The notes: generated by a model not told the origin, from the sequence alone. A stretch of DNA of 64,000 bases from Nocardioides rubriscoriae (GCF_008087085.1 NZ_VIYJ01000002.1:372001-436000); one strand, 5' to 3'; shown: positions 23,604 through 34,901, numbered from the stretch's first letter. A program made the numbers and translations.

Positions 23604-24485
23604 TTGTCCGCACTGCTGGAGGGTCGCGTCGCGATCGTCACCGGAGCCGGCCGCGGCATCGGCCGCGCCCACGCGCTCGAGCTCGCCCGCCACGGCGCCA
23701 AGGTCGTCGTCAACGACTACGGCGTCTCGCTGTCGGGCGAAGGCACGGGCGAGTCGCCCGCCGACGAGGTCGTCGCGCTGATCCGTGAGGCCGGGGGAGA
23801 GGCCGTGGCCAACGGTGCCGACGTGGCCGACTTCGCCCAGGCCGAGGCGATGGTCCGCCAGGCGATCGACACCTACGGCGGTCTCGACGTGCTGGTCAAC
23901 AACGCGGGGTTCGTGCGCGACCGGATGCTGGTCAACACGTCCGAGGAGGAGTGGGACGCCGTCGTCCGCGTCCACCTCAAGGGCCACTTCGCGCCGCTGC
24001 GCCACGCCGGTGCTTACTGGCGCGCCGAGGCCAAGGAGGGCCGCCAGCGCGCCGCCCGGGTGATCAACACGTCGTCCGGCGCGGGCCTGCAGGGCTCGGT
24101 CGGGCAGGCGACCTACTCGGCGGCCAAGGCCGGCATCGCCGGGCTCACCCTGGTCGCCGCGCAGGAGATGGGGCGCTACGGCGTCACCGTCAACGCGATC
24201 GCCCCGGTCGCTCGTACCCGGATGACCGAGGGTGCCTTCGACACCTCGGCGATGGCGCTGCCCGAGGACAACTCACCGGTCGTCGCGTGGCTGGCCTCGG
24301 TCGAGGCCGGCGACGTCACCGGTCGCGTCATCGAGATCGACGGCAGCACGATCACCGTCGAGAACGGCTGGGCCCACGGCCCCTCGCGCGACCACGGCTC
24401 ACGCTGGGACGTCGCCGCCGTCGGCCCCGCGCTGCGCGAGCTGCTCGCCGAGGCCCCGACCCCGGAGCCCGTCTACGGCGCCTGA
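23604..24485 (+). CDS. SDR oxidoreductase (Rv3548c-like)
   Basis: A 293-residue protein starting at TTG 23604 after GAAGGAG. It has the fold of the dehydrogenase part of peroxisomal MFE-2: VTGAGRGIG at residues 12-20, VVNDYGVSLSGEG, NNAG near 99, Tyr171/Lys175 (YSAAK), and a longer C-terminal lid. No hydratase or SCP-2 domain is fused. Synteny matches Rv3548c of the KstR2 regulon, and a 3-hydroxyacyl-CoA dehydrogenase role is inferred. It is in one operon with the preceding SDR. Confidence 0.82.
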   Translation: MSALLEGRVAIVTGAGRGIGRAHALELARHGAKVVVNDYGVSLSGEGTGESPADEVVALIREAGGEAVANGADVADFAQAEAMVRQAIDTYGGLDVLVNNAGFVRDRMLVNTSEEEWDAVVRVHLKGHFAPLRHAGAYWRAEAKEGRQRAARVINTSSGAGLQGSVGQATYSAAKAGIAGLTLVAAQEMGRYGVTVNAIAPVARTRMTEGAFDTSAMALPEDNSPVVAWLASVEAGDVTGRVIEIDGSTITVENGWAHGPSRDHGSRWDVAAVGPALRELLAEAPTPEPVYGA

Positions 24486-24604
24486 GCGCAGCGCCGGAGG
24501 TTCGTCGCACCCCCCGCCGAGGCACAGGGTCGTCGTGCCGACCGAACCCGCCGCCCGGCCGCCTGGACGCCGTACGACGAGCCGACAGTGGTCCGACCCG
24601 AACG

Positions 24605-27479
<2,875 letters not shown>

Positions 27480-27499
27480 TCAGCGCGACGGCCGGCAGG

Positions 27500-28267
27500 T
27501 CAGTCGCGGGCGGTCAGGACGATCGGGCCGTCGTCGGTGATCGCGATGGTGTGCTCCATGTGCGCACCGCGAGAGCCGTCCTGGCTGCGCAGGGTCCAGC
27601 CGTCGGGGTCGGTGAAGATCTGGTCGGTGGTGTGCATGAACCACGGCTCGATCGCGATGACCAGGCCGGCCTTGAGCTTGAAGCCGCGCCCGGGACGGCC
27701 GTCGTTGGCCACATGAGGGTCGCCGTGCATGGTGCGGCCCACCCCGTGGCCGCCGAACTGCAGGTTGACCGAGAGGCCGGCGGCGCGGGCCACCTCGCCG
27801 ATGGCGTGGGAGATGTCGCCCATCCGGTTGCCCGCCCGGGCCTGCTCGATGCCGGCCTCGAGGGCGCGGCCGGTCACCTCGATCAGCCGCAGGTCCTCCT
27901 CGCGGGGGGTGCCGACGACCAGCGAGAGGGCCGAGTCGCTGACCCAGCCGTCGACCGAGGCCGCGAAGTCGACCGACAGCAGGTCGCCGTCCTGGAGCAC
28001 GTAGTCGTGGGGCAACCCGTGCAGGACCGCGTCGTTGACCGAGGTGCAGAGCACCTTGCCGAACTTCGAGCCGCCGAACGACGGGTGGTAGTCGATGTAG
28101 CAGGACTCGGCGCCGCGCTCGCGGATCATGTCGTGGGCCAGCGCGTCGAGCTCGAGCAGGTTGACCCCGACGTCGGCCTTGTCCGCCAGGGCGGAGAGCA
28201 CCGAGGCCACGAAGCGTCCGGCAGGGCGCATCTCCTCGATCTGGGCGGGAGTCCTGAGCTCGATCAC
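27500..28267 (-). CDS. map: Methionine aminopeptidase, type I
   Basis: A 255-residue protein. GTG 28267 ([13 protein letters not shown]) is preferred because it lies 7 nt after TACCGT on the complement, while the upstream GTG at 28276 overlaps that -10. Metal ligands: Asp pair in [15 protein letters not shown], His in [13 protein letters not shown], Glu in IEPWF and Glu in MEHTIAI. It removes N-terminal Met from nascent proteins. It is probably a second copy, since the usual actinobacterial map is in the ribosomal-protein cluster. It is monocistronic and divergent from clpP. Confidence 0.9.
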   Translation of the reverse strand: MIELRTPAQIEEMRPAGRFVASVLSALADKADVGVNLLELDALAHDMIRERGAESCYIDYHPSFGGSKFGKVLCTSVNDAVLHGLPHDYVLQDGDLLSVDFAASVDGWVSDSALSLVVGTPREEDLRLIEVTGRALEAGIEQARAGNRMGDISHAIGEVARAAGLSVNLQFGGHGVGRTMHGDPHVANDGRPGRGFKLKAGLVIAIEPWFMHTTDQIFTDPDGWTLRSQDGSRGAHMEHTIAITDDGPIVLTARD

Positions 28268-28286
28268 GGGCCTCACGGTAGCCGCC

Positions 28287-28325
28287 GCGGACCAGTCCGC
28301 CGTGAGCGGATCCGCCCCGGGCGGA
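28287..28325 (+). promoter_or_regulatory. Nested palindromes upstream of the clpP pair (PopR/ClgR-like operator region)
   Basis: Three overlapping inverted repeats: GCGGAC-CA-GTCCGC (28287-28300), TCCGC-CGTGA-GCGGA (28296-28310) and TCCGCC-CCG-GGCGGA (28311-28325). The last has the layout I recall for the Streptomyces PopR site (6-3-6, TCTGCC/GGCAGA). The adjacent XRE gene is the obvious binder. Confidence 0.55.
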
Positions 28326-28365
28326 ATCGCTGGAGCCCGGCACCGTCGCGACGCACGCTGGCGCC

Positions 28366-28959
28366 ATGACCACCACCAACCTCAGCGCCGCCGACCGGCT
28401 CCTCCACCAACGCATCATCGTGCTCGGCCAGCAGGTCGACGACGAGATCGCCAACCGGATCTGTGCCGAGCTGCTGCTGCTCTCGGCCGAGGACCCCCAC
28501 CGCGACATCAGCCTCTACGTCAACAGCCCCGGCGGCTCGGTGTCGGCGGGCCTGGCGATCTACGACACCATGCGGCTGATCCCCAACGACGTCGCCACCC
28601 TGGCCATGGGGATGGCGGCGAGCATGGGCCAGTTCCTGCTCACCGCCGGTACGCCGGGCAAGCGGTTCGCGCTGCCGCACAGCCGGATCCTGCTCCACCA
28701 GGGCTCCGCGGGCATCGGCGGCACCGCCGTCGACATCGAGATCCAGGCCGAGAACCTCGAGCACATGAAGAACGTGATGATGTCGATCACCGCCGAGCAC
28801 ACCGGCCAGCCGGTCGAGAAGGTCGAGCGCGACGCGTTGCGCGACCGGTGGTTCACCGCCGAGGAGGCGCGCGACTACGGGTTCGTCGACCACGTGCTCA
28901 CCGAGGTGGCCTCGGTGGTGCCGTCGCGCCAGGGCATCGCGTTCGGAGCAGTGCTCTGA
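28366..28959 (+). CDS. clpP: ClpP protease subunit (first of pair)
   Basis: A 197-residue protein from ATG 28366. The triad is complete: Ser86 in [11 protein letters not shown], His111 in [11 protein letters not shown] and Asp160 in [11 protein letters not shown]. There is no obvious propeptide. With the following gene it forms an operon coupled through TGATG. The housekeeping clpP pair of actinobacteria is normally next to tig and clpX; neither is here, so this is likely an additional pair like Streptomyces clpP3-clpP4. The palindromes upstream suggest control by the nearby XRE regulator. Confidence 0.9.
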   Translation: MTTTNLSAADRLLHQRIIVLGQQVDDEIANRICAELLLLSAEDPHRDISLYVNSPGGSVSAGLAIYDTMRLIPNDVATLAMGMAASMGQFLLTAGTPGKRFALPHSRILLHQGSAGIGGTAVDIEIQAENLEHMKNVMMSITAEHTGQPVEKVERDALRDRWFTAEEARDYGFVDHVLTEVASVVPSRQGIAFGAVL

Positions 28960-29564
28960 TGTCGTCGTACACGATCCCCAGCGTCGTGGAGAAGACGATC
29001 CGCGGCGAGCGGGCCGTCGACGTCTACAGCCGCCTGCTCACCGACCGCATCGTCTACCTCGGCACCGAGGTCGACGACGGCGTGGCCAACGTCGTCATCG
29101 CCCAGCTGCTGCACCTGGAGTCCGAGGAGCCCGACCGACCGATCAGCCTCTACCTCAACTCGCCGGGCGGCAACGTCACCTCCGTGCTCGCCGTCTACGA
29201 CACCCTGCAGTTCATCCGCTGCGAGGTCGCCACGACGTGCGTCGGCCAGGTCGGGTCGTCGTCGGCGCTGCTCCTCGCGGCCGGGGCGCCCGGGCGCCGT
29301 ACGCTCCTGCCGCACGCCCGGGTCGTGCTCGACCAGCCGGCCGGCGGCGGCCAAGGCACGCTGCCCGACCTCGCCGTGCAGGCCAAGGAGATCGTCCGGC
29401 TGCGCGCGGCCATGGAGTCCCTGCTCAGCCACCACACGGGCGTGCCCGTCGAGCGGCTGCGCGCCGACACCGACCGTGACCTGGTGCTGACCGCGCAGGC
29501 GGCCGTCGACTACGGCGTGGCCGACGCGGTGCTGGGCAGTCGCAAGGCGCCGCCCGCCGCGTAG
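28959..29564 (+). CDS. ClpP-family subunit lacking the catalytic His
   Basis: A 201-residue ClpP homologue whose ATG (28959) overlaps the stop of the first subunit. Alignment to E. coli ClpP puts the nucleophile at Ser100 ([15 protein letters not shown]) and the acid at Asp174 (TDRDLVLT). The catalytic His position, in RVMIHQPLGG of E. coli, is Asp125 here ([10 protein letters not shown]). The fold and the handle region look intact, so it probably assembles with the first subunit but is inactive or needs its partner. It resembles in principle ClpR subunits of plastids and cyanobacteria. Confidence 0.88.
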   Translation: MSSYTIPSVVEKTIRGERAVDVYSRLLTDRIVYLGTEVDDGVANVVIAQLLHLESEEPDRPISLYLNSPGGNVTSVLAVYDTLQFIRCEVATTCVGQVGSSSALLLAAGAPGRRTLLPHARVVLDQPAGGGQGTLPDLAVQAKEIVRLRAAMESLLSHHTGVPVERLRADTDRDLVLTAQAAVDYGVADAVLGSRKAPPAA

Positions 29565-29573
29565 GTTGACCGC

Positions 29574-30353
29574 ATGAACCTCGTCGACCGCGTGATCCAC
29601 TCGCTGCGCGCCCACCACGACCAGCTCGCCACGCTGGTCACCACCCTCGACGAGGCGGGCCTGACCAGGCCCAGCGCCGCGACCGAGTGGCGCGTGTGCG
29701 ACGTGCTCTCCCACCTGGGCAGCGGCGCAGAGATCATGCTGCGTCCGCTGGCGGCGGCCGTCGCCGGCACCCCGGTGCCCGAGGGCGCCAACCAGGAGGT
29801 CTGGGACCGGTGGAACGCGCTGTCGCCCGTCGACCAGGCGCTCGGCTTCGTCGAGCACGACCGTCGGCTCGTCGAGACGCTCGAGGGGCTCGACCACGAC
29901 GTCCGCGCCTCGCTGCTCGTCGACCTGGGCTTCCTGCCGACGCCGGTCCCGCTCGTGGTCGCCGCCGGCATGCGGCTCAACGAGGTGGCCCTGCACCACT
30001 GGGACGTGGTCGCCGGCCTCGACGCCACGGCGACGCTCGACCGGGACGCCGCCGAGGTGCTGCTCGAGCTCTTCTGCGGCCCGCTGGCGGTGCTGCTCGG
30101 CTGGGTCGGCAGGCCCGAGGCGCTCGACGAGGTCGCGGTCGTCGCCTTCGAGCACCACGGTCTGACCATCGCCGAGGACGTGGCGCTCGTGGCCGAGCCG
30201 CCGATGGCGCCGACGGCGTTCTTCACCGGGCCCGTCGAGGCCGCCGTCCGCCTGATCGCCGGTCGGTTGGGGCCCGCGCACACGCCCGAGGAGGTCGCGG
30301 TGTCGGGCAACGTCACCCTCGACGACCTGCGGCGGGTGTTCGCGGGCTACTGA
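29574..30353 (+). CDS. DinB/mycothiol-dependent maleylpyruvate isomerase-like protein
   Basis: A 259-residue protein starting at ATG 29574, 6 nt after TAGGTT; that -10 includes the stop codon of the ClpP-like gene. The N-terminal four-helix domain has the metal His pattern: LSHLGSGAEIM near residue 47 and MRLNEVALHHWDVVAGLD near residue 135. The C-terminal domain is SCP-2-like (SGNVTLDDLRRVF). This is the TIGR03083 family, which binds a metal and often uses mycothiol. The substrate is unknown. It converges with the XRE gene. Confidence 0.75.
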   Translation: MNLVDRVIHSLRAHHDQLATLVTTLDEAGLTRPSAATEWRVCDVLSHLGSGAEIMLRPLAAAVAGTPVPEGANQEVWDRWNALSPVDQALGFVEHDRRLVETLEGLDHDVRASLLVDLGFLPTPVPLVVAAGMRLNEVALHHWDVVAGLDATATLDRDAAEVLLELFCGPLAVLLGWVGRPEALDEVAVVAFEHHGLTIAEDVALVAEPPMAPTAFFTGPVEAAVRLIAGRLGPAHTPEEVAVSGNVTLDDLRRVFAGY

Positions 30354-30371
30354 GCCGACCGCCCCAGCGCG

Positions 30372-30698
30372 TCAGCGCGCCAGGGCCAGCGGCCCCGTCA
30401 CGTGTCCGAGCTCGCGCGAGACCCGCAGCGTCAGGTCGACCAGGCGCAGACCGAGCGCGCCGTGCACCGCGCCGAGCACCTCCGAGCTCGGCTCCTTGAG
30501 GCCACGCTCCACCTCGGACAGGTACTGCACCGAGATGCCCGCCTCGCCCGCCACGTCGGCCAGGGTGCGCGCCTGCCGGGTGCGCTCCTGGCGCAGCTCG
30601 CGGCCGACCAGCTCGCGCCACAACGGCTCGGGCTCGCGCGTGGCCGGTCCGAGCCAGTGCTGCTGCGGAGACTTCGGGAACGCGACGACCTCACCCAT
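30372..30698 (-). CDS. XRE-family regulator of clp genes (ClgR/PopR type)
   Basis: A 108-residue protein starting at ATG 30698, 6 nt after TAGGGT on the complement. The HTH spans about residues 31-85: GRELRQERTRQARTLADVAG, then GISVQYLSEVERGLKEPSSE. This is the typical ClgR/PopR recognition region. ClgR-type proteins activate clp protease genes, and in Streptomyces a paralogue, PopR, sits next to clpP3-clpP4. A perfect ClgR-type site is 42 bases upstream of this gene (30740). The C-terminus PLALAR lacks the Ala-Ala degradation tail of PopR. Confidence 0.8.
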   Translation of the reverse strand: MGEVVAFPKSPQQHWLGPATREPEPLWRELVGRELRQERTRQARTLADVAGEAGISVQYLSEVERGLKEPSSEVLGAVHGALGLRLVDLTLRVSRELGHVTGPLALAR

Positions 30699-30739
30699 GT
30701 CCGGACCCTAGGCGCCGCCGTACGCCGGGCGCGAGGGGT

Positions 30740-30756
30740 GTTCGCGACCGGCGAAC
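30740..30756. promoter_or_regulatory. ClgR-type box
   Basis: GTTCGC-GACCG-GCGAAC is a perfect inverted repeat matching the published ClgR pattern GTTCGC-N5-GCG. It is upstream of both the XRE gene (minus) and the VOC gene (plus), just ahead of the latter's -10 TAGCGT (30762). Confidence 0.7.
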
Positions 30757-30773
30757 GGGGTTAGCGTGCGCGG

Positions 30774-31196
30774 GTGCGAGGACGGACGAGCGGGAGTGCC
30801 GACCAGGACCGGTGGTCGCGCAAGGACTGGTGGGGCGTCGTGCTCGACAGCCCCGACCCGCACGCGCTGGCGGCGTTCTACTCCGCGTTGCTGGGCTGGC
30901 CGGTGTGGGTGCCCGACGACGGTCGGCCCGAGGACCCGGTTGGCGCGGCCCTCGACCTGGGTGAGGGAGTGGGCTACCTGTCCTTCCAGCGCAACGACGC
31001 CTACGTCCGCCCCACCTGGCCGGCGGCAGCGGGGCAGCAGCAGATGATGCTGCACCTCGACTTCGAGGTCGAGGACCTGCCGGCCGCGGTGGAGCACGCG
31101 CTCGAGCTCGGCGCGGTGCTGCCCGACCACCAGCCGCAGGACGACGTCCGGGTGCTGCTCGACCCCGACGGCCACCCGTTCTGCCTCTACACCTGA
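30774..31196 (+). CDS. VOC (glyoxalase-fold) family protein
   Basis: A 140-residue protein from GTG 30774, 6 nt after TAGCGT. It has two beta-alpha-beta-beta-beta halves: WWGVVLDSPDPHALAAFYSA, then LLGWPVWVPDD, and MMLHLDFEVEDLPAAVEHAL ending in LLDPDGHPFCLYT. This is a single-chain VOC protein of the type that acts as dioxygenase, lyase or antibiotic-binding protein. The substrate is not evident. The ClgR-type box just upstream suggests co-control with proteolysis genes. Confidence 0.75.
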   Translation: MRGRTSGSADQDRWSRKDWWGVVLDSPDPHALAAFYSALLGWPVWVPDDGRPEDPVGAALDLGEGVGYLSFQRNDAYVRPTWPAAAGQQQMMLHLDFEVEDLPAAVEHALELGAVLPDHQPQDDVRVLLDPDGHPFCLYT

Positions 31197-31239
31197 CCCA
31201 GGTGTGGCGCTCGCGGTCGGCTGCGGGTTGACTCCGCAC

Positions 31240-31650
31240 ATGGGCGCATGGGGAACCGGGATCTGGGACAACGACGACGCGGGTGACTGGGCCGGCGACC
31301 TGCGCGACAGCGACGACCCGACCGCGTTCGCGATGCAGGCGTTCGCCGCGATCTCGTTGGCGATGCGCGAGGACGCCTACGTCGACGCCGACGTGGCCGG
31401 TGCGGCCATCGCCGCGGCGGCCTGGCTCGCCTCGGGCGTGGGTGGGCCGCCCCTCGACGAGGTGCTCGACATGCCACCGGCCGGACCGGTGACCGCGACG
31501 CAGGCGACCGCGGCCCTCGCCGCGGTCTCCTTGGCCACCGGCACGTCGTCGGAGTGGCGCGAGCTGTGGGACGAGGCCGGCACGACCGACGAGGCCCGCG
31601 CGCCCGTCGACGAGGTCGTCCGGGCGCTGCGGGTGGTCACCGGCGCCTAG
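31240..31650 (+). CDS. DUF4259 protein
   Basis: A 136-residue protein from ATG 31240. The N-terminus MGAWGTGIWDNDDAGDWAGD is the diagnostic start of DUF4259, followed by an all-helical body (AMQAFAAISLAMREDAYVD). No catalytic motif is known for the family. Its TAG shares the bases CTAG with the stop of the convergent ltp3. Confidence 0.8.
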   Translation: MGAWGTGIWDNDDAGDWAGDLRDSDDPTAFAMQAFAAISLAMREDAYVDADVAGAAIAAAAWLASGVGGPPLDEVLDMPPAGPVTATQATAALAAVSLATGTSSEWRELWDEAGTTDEARAPVDEVVRALRVVTGA

Positions 31651-32804
31651 GGCTTGTCGGCCCCCACGACCCACATCGCGAAGAACTGCGACCCGCCGCC
31701 GTAGGCGTGGCCCAGGGCCTTGCGGGCGCCGTCGACCTGGTGCTCGCCGGCGAGCCCCCGCACCTGCAGGGCCGCCTCGCCGAAGCGCAGCATGCCGGAG
31801 GCGCCGATCGGGTTGGACGACAGCACGCCGCCCGAGGCGTTGACCGGGAGCCTGCCGTCGAGGGCGGTGGCGCCCGACTCGGTGAGCTTCCAGCCCTCGC
31901 CCTCGGCAGCGAAGCCCAGCGACTCCAGCCACATCGGCTCGAACCACGAGAACGGCACGTAGATCTCGGCCGCGTCGATCTCGTCGATCGGCGAGGTGAT
32001 GCCGGCCTGCTTCCACAGCGCCGCGGCGGCGTCACGGGAGGCCTGCGGGTTGACCTGGTCGCGCTCGGCGGCCGAGGTGGCCTCCGAGCGCATGATCGTG
32101 CCGTGGATCCACGCGGGGTTGGGGGAGGCGTCGGCGACGTCCTCGCTGGCGATGACCAGGGCGCAGGCGCCGTCGGACGACGGGCAGGTCTCGTCGTAGC
32201 GGATCGGGTCCCACAGCATCTGCGAGGCCAGCACCGACTCGACGGTGGTGCCCTCGTTGTGCAGGTGGGCGTAGGGGTTCTTCAGCGCGTTGTTGCGGTC
32301 CTTGGCGGCCACGATGGCGCCGACGTGGGTCGGGGCGCCGGAGCGGCGGATGTAGGAGCGCACGTGAGGCGCGAAGTAGCCGCCGGCGCCGGCGTGCACC
32401 GGCATGTTGAACGGCACGGGCACCGAGAGCGCCCACATCGCGTTGGACTCCGACTGCTTCTCGTAGGCGACGGTCAGCACCTTGCGGTGGATGCCGGCCT
32501 GCACCAGGGACGCCGCCACGATCGCGGTCGAGCCACCGACCGAGCCGGCGGTGTGCACCCGCAGCAGCGGTTTGCCGGCCGCGCCGAGCGACTCGGCCAG
32601 GAACAGCTCGGGCATCATCACGCCCTCGAACAGGTCGGGGGCCTTGCCGACGACGATCGCGTCGATCTCGTCGAGGGTCATCCCCGCGTCCTCGAGGGCC
32701 CGGTCGATGGCCTCGCGGCACAGCCCCGCCATCGACACGTCGAGGCGCTTGGCGCGGTGGTGGGTCTGGCCGATGCCGATGACGGCGGCGGGCTTCTTGC
32801 CCAT
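31647..32804 (-). CDS. ltp3: Lipid-transfer / thiolase-like protein Ltp3
   Basis: A 385-residue protein from ATG 32804, overlapping the ltp4 stop as ATGA. It has the thiolase-superfamily fold of SCP-x-like proteins (AAVIGIGQTHHRAKRLDVSM, VHTAGSVGGSTAIVAASLV, GHAYGGGSQFFAMWV). At the usual nucleophilic Cys position it has no Cys, which fits the aldolase (retro-aldol) function known for Ltp2-type enzymes rather than thiolysis. Gene order ltp3-ltp4-DUF35 opposite an LLM oxidoreductase matches Rv3523-Rv3520c. In rhodococci Ltp3/Ltp4 act on C24-branched sterol side chains. Confidence 0.82.
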   Translation of the reverse strand: MGKKPAAVIGIGQTHHRAKRLDVSMAGLCREAIDRALEDAGMTLDEIDAIVVGKAPDLFEGVMMPELFLAESLGAAGKPLLRVHTAGSVGGSTAIVAASLVQAGIHRKVLTVAYEKQSESNAMWALSVPVPFNMPVHAGAGGYFAPHVRSYIRRSGAPTHVGAIVAAKDRNNALKNPYAHLHNEGTTVESVLASQMLWDPIRYDETCPSSDGACALVIASEDVADASPNPAWIHGTIMRSEATSAAERDQVNPQASRDAAAALWKQAGITSPIDEIDAAEIYVPFSWFEPMWLESLGFAAEGEGWKLTESGATALDGRLPVNASGGVLSSNPIGASGMLRFGEAALQVRGLAGEHQVDGARKALGHAYGGGSQFFAMWVVGADKP

Positions 32805-33868
32805 CAGATCGTCCCTTCGGGAGTGCTCGAGAGGGTGCAGACGAGGTTCTGCTGCAGGGCCGGGCCGGACGTCGCGTGGGCCAGGGCCTTCGACGTGTCG
32901 CCCGACCAGATCCGGCGGGCGGCCTCGCCCACGCGGATGCCGCCGGCGGAGAACATCGGGTTGGAGACCAGGGCCCCGCCCGAGGGGTTGACCACCACGT
33001 CGTCGGCCAGGCCGAGCTCGCGGCGCAGCACCAGCTCCTGGTGGCTGAACGGCGCGTGCAGCTCGGCCACCTCGACCCCGGTGAGGTCGAGCGCCGCGCC
33101 CGAGCGCTGGGCGCTGGGGGAGCGGGTCAGGTCGCGGGTGCCCATGCTGAGCGGGTCGACGTGGTGGCTGATCCCGGTCAACCAGGCGGGGTTGTCGCGC
33201 ACCGCGCGGGCCTTGTCGCCGGCGGCCAGCACGATCGCGGCCGCACCGTCGGTGACCGGCGCGCAGTCGTGCTTGCGCAACGGGTCGGCGTACATCGGGC
33301 GGGCGAGGAGGTCGTCGACCGACGAGCCGCCCTTGCGGACGGCGTAGTCGTTGGACTCGGCGGCGGTCAGCGAGCGCTGCGCGACCTCGGCCATCGCGCG
33401 CTCGTCCCACAGCCCGGCGTCGATGCCGGCGCGGGCCTGCAGGCCGGCCAGCGACACGGTGTCGGGCCAGATCGGCGTCATCGTGTAGGGGTCGAGCTGC
33501 AGCGCGAGCGTGCGGCGCAGCACGCCGGCCGAGCTCTTGCCGAACGCGTAGACCAGAGCGGTGTCGACCTCGCCGGTCTGGATCTTGAGCCAGGCCTCGT
33601 ACATCGCCCAGGCCAGGTCCATCTCGACGTGCGACTCGTTGACCGGCGGGATCACGCCGATGGCGTCGACGGCCTGCACGAACGAGAACGACCGCCCGGC
33701 GAGGTAGTCCGACGAGCCCGAGCACCAGAACCCCACGTCGTGGCGGGTCCAGCCCGTCTGCTCGTAGCACTCCTTGAACAGCGGGACCAGCAGCTCGACG
33801 CAGGTCGGCGACCCGTCGAAGTCCTTCATCTGTCGCTGGGCGAAGCCCACGACTGCAACGTCTCTCAC
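32804..33868 (-). CDS. ltp4: Lipid-transfer / thiolase-like protein Ltp4
   Basis: A 354-residue protein starting at GTG 33868 (VRDVAVVGFAQRQMKDFDGS). It is thiolase-like: VGFWCSGSSDYLAGRSFSFV contains a Cys-Ser-Gly similar to an SCP-x nucleophile site, and NPSGGALVSNPMFSAGGIR is the Gly-rich loop. It pairs with Ltp3, with the upstream DUF35 protein as likely third component, like the Ltp2-ChsH2 DUF35 complex. A 10-base gap separates it from the DUF35 gene, with GAGGGG as ribosome-binding site. Confidence 0.82.
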   Translation of the reverse strand: MRDVAVVGFAQRQMKDFDGSPTCVELLVPLFKECYEQTGWTRHDVGFWCSGSSDYLAGRSFSFVQAVDAIGVIPPVNESHVEMDLAWAMYEAWLKIQTGEVDTALVYAFGKSSAGVLRRTLALQLDPYTMTPIWPDTVSLAGLQARAGIDAGLWDERAMAEVAQRSLTAAESNDYAVRKGGSSVDDLLARPMYADPLRKHDCAPVTDGAAAIVLAAGDKARAVRDNPAWLTGISHHVDPLSMGTRDLTRSPSAQRSGAALDLTGVEVAELHAPFSHQELVLRRELGLADDVVVNPSGGALVSNPMFSAGGIRVGEAARRIWSGDTSKALAHATSGPALQQNLVCTLSSTPEGTI

Positions 33869-33878
33869 AGCTCGCCCC

Positions 33879-34844
33879 TCACAGGTACTTCTTGTAGGTC
33901 TCGTAGTCCGCGTCGGGCTCGTCGATCGGCGCGAAGTGGCTGATGTTCTCGATGGTGGTGCCCCACTCGTCGCGGGGCTTCCAGACGGCCTTGACCCGCA
34001 TCCCCATGTGCACGTCCTCGGCCGCGCAGTCGAGGATGAGGTGGAGGAAGGCGATGTCGGCGCCGTCGAGCAGGACGTAGGCCGACACGTAGGGCGGGGT
34101 GATCTTCTGGCCCAGGAACGGCACGTTGACGATGCAGAACGTCGTCACGGTGCCGGTCTCGGGCAGCTCGACCTCCTCGACCGTCGGGCTCCCGTCGGCG
34201 GGGCAGGCGCTGCGCGGCGGGATGTAGACCTTCTCGCAGGTGGGGCACCGCTGGCCGACGAGCTTGCCCTCGGCGAGGCTGCGGTAGAACAGCGACTCCT
34301 CGGGGCTCGCGGCGTAGACGTAGTCGAGCCCGACGGGGGTGATGACGCCGGTGACGGGGTCGTCCGACGGGGCCTCGAGGCTCGCTCCGCTCGCACCTCG
34401 ACCGCCGTCGTGGACCGGCTCGAAGCCGGCGATGTCGGTGATCGCGCCGACCCGCTCGTCGGCCCAGCGGACCTGCACCCGCATGCCGGTCGACACGTCG
34501 GCCGGGGACGCCACGTCGAGCGCGTGCAGCAGCGGCACGTCGGCGCCGTCGAGGGTGACCAGGGCCCAGGCGAACGGCCGGTCGAAGGGCTGGCCCTTGA
34601 CGGGCTCGGGCACCCAGACCCACGAGGTGACGGTCCCGGTGGAGGCGACCTGGACGAAGTCGGTCGTGGCCTGGTGGGTGACCGGGTCGAACTCCGGCGG
34701 CGGGACGACGACCCGACCGTCCGACGTACGGGCGCCGACGACGACCCCGTCGCGCAGGCCGGTCAGGAAGCGGCCGAGGACCGGTCCCGTCGAACGTGTG
34801 TAGTCGAACGCGACGGCGACCGGCGCGGACAGGGTGCGAGGCAT
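33879..34844 (-). CDS. Tandem DUF35 OB-fold protein (Rv3521-like)
   Basis: A 321-residue protein from ATG 34844, 6 nt after TAGTTT on the complement. It has two DUF35 modules. The first (about residues 20-130, RFLTGLRDGVVVGARTSDGR) lacks zinc cysteines. The second (about 185-305) has a rubredoxin-like zinc ribbon CPTCEKVYIPPRSACPADG and an OB-fold (ITPPYVSAYVLLDGADIAFL). DUF35 proteins scaffold and activate thiolase-fold aldolases, so it is the probable partner of Ltp3/Ltp4. It is the first gene of a KstR-controlled operon. Confidence 0.82.
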   Translation of the reverse strand: MPRTLSAPVAVAFDYTRSTGPVLGRFLTGLRDGVVVGARTSDGRVVVPPPEFDPVTHQATTDFVQVASTGTVTSWVWVPEPVKGQPFDRPFAWALVTLDGADVPLLHALDVASPADVSTGMRVQVRWADERVGAITDIAGFEPVHDGGRGASGASLEAPSDDPVTGVITPVGLDYVYAASPEESLFYRSLAEGKLVGQRCPTCEKVYIPPRSACPADGSPTVEEVELPETGTVTTFCIVNVPFLGQKITPPYVSAYVLLDGADIAFLHLILDCAAEDVHMGMRVKAVWKPRDEWGTTIENISHFAPIDEPDADYETYKKYL

Positions 34845-34850
34845 GGCACG

Positions 34851-34868
34851 AAACTAGAACACGTTCTA
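34851..34868. promoter_or_regulatory. KstR operator of the DUF35-ltp4-ltp3 operon
   Basis: TAGAAC-AC-GTTCTA (34855-34868) is a perfect palindrome. Its left TA is part of the -10 TAGTTT read on the complement (34851-34856), which is 6 nt before the ATG at 34844. It may also affect the divergent LLM gene. Confidence 0.9.
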
Positions 34869-34871
34869 GGC

Positions 34872-34889
34872 GCACGGCAACTGCCGTGC
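34872..34889. promoter_or_regulatory. Second perfect palindrome upstream of the LLM gene
   Basis: GCACGGCA-AC-TGCCGTGC is an 8-2-8 perfect inverted repeat, 3 bases past the KstR site and 13 bases before the ATG at 34902. The 2-nt spacer rules out a stable RNA hairpin, so a dimeric DNA-binding protein is more likely. The binder is unknown. Confidence 0.6.
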
Positions 34890-34901
34890 CACGATGTCGC
34901 C

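Noticed and set aside
28268-28276. Upstream GTG start for map
   Set aside because: It overlaps the TACCGT -10; GTG 28267 lies 7 nt after that hexamer.
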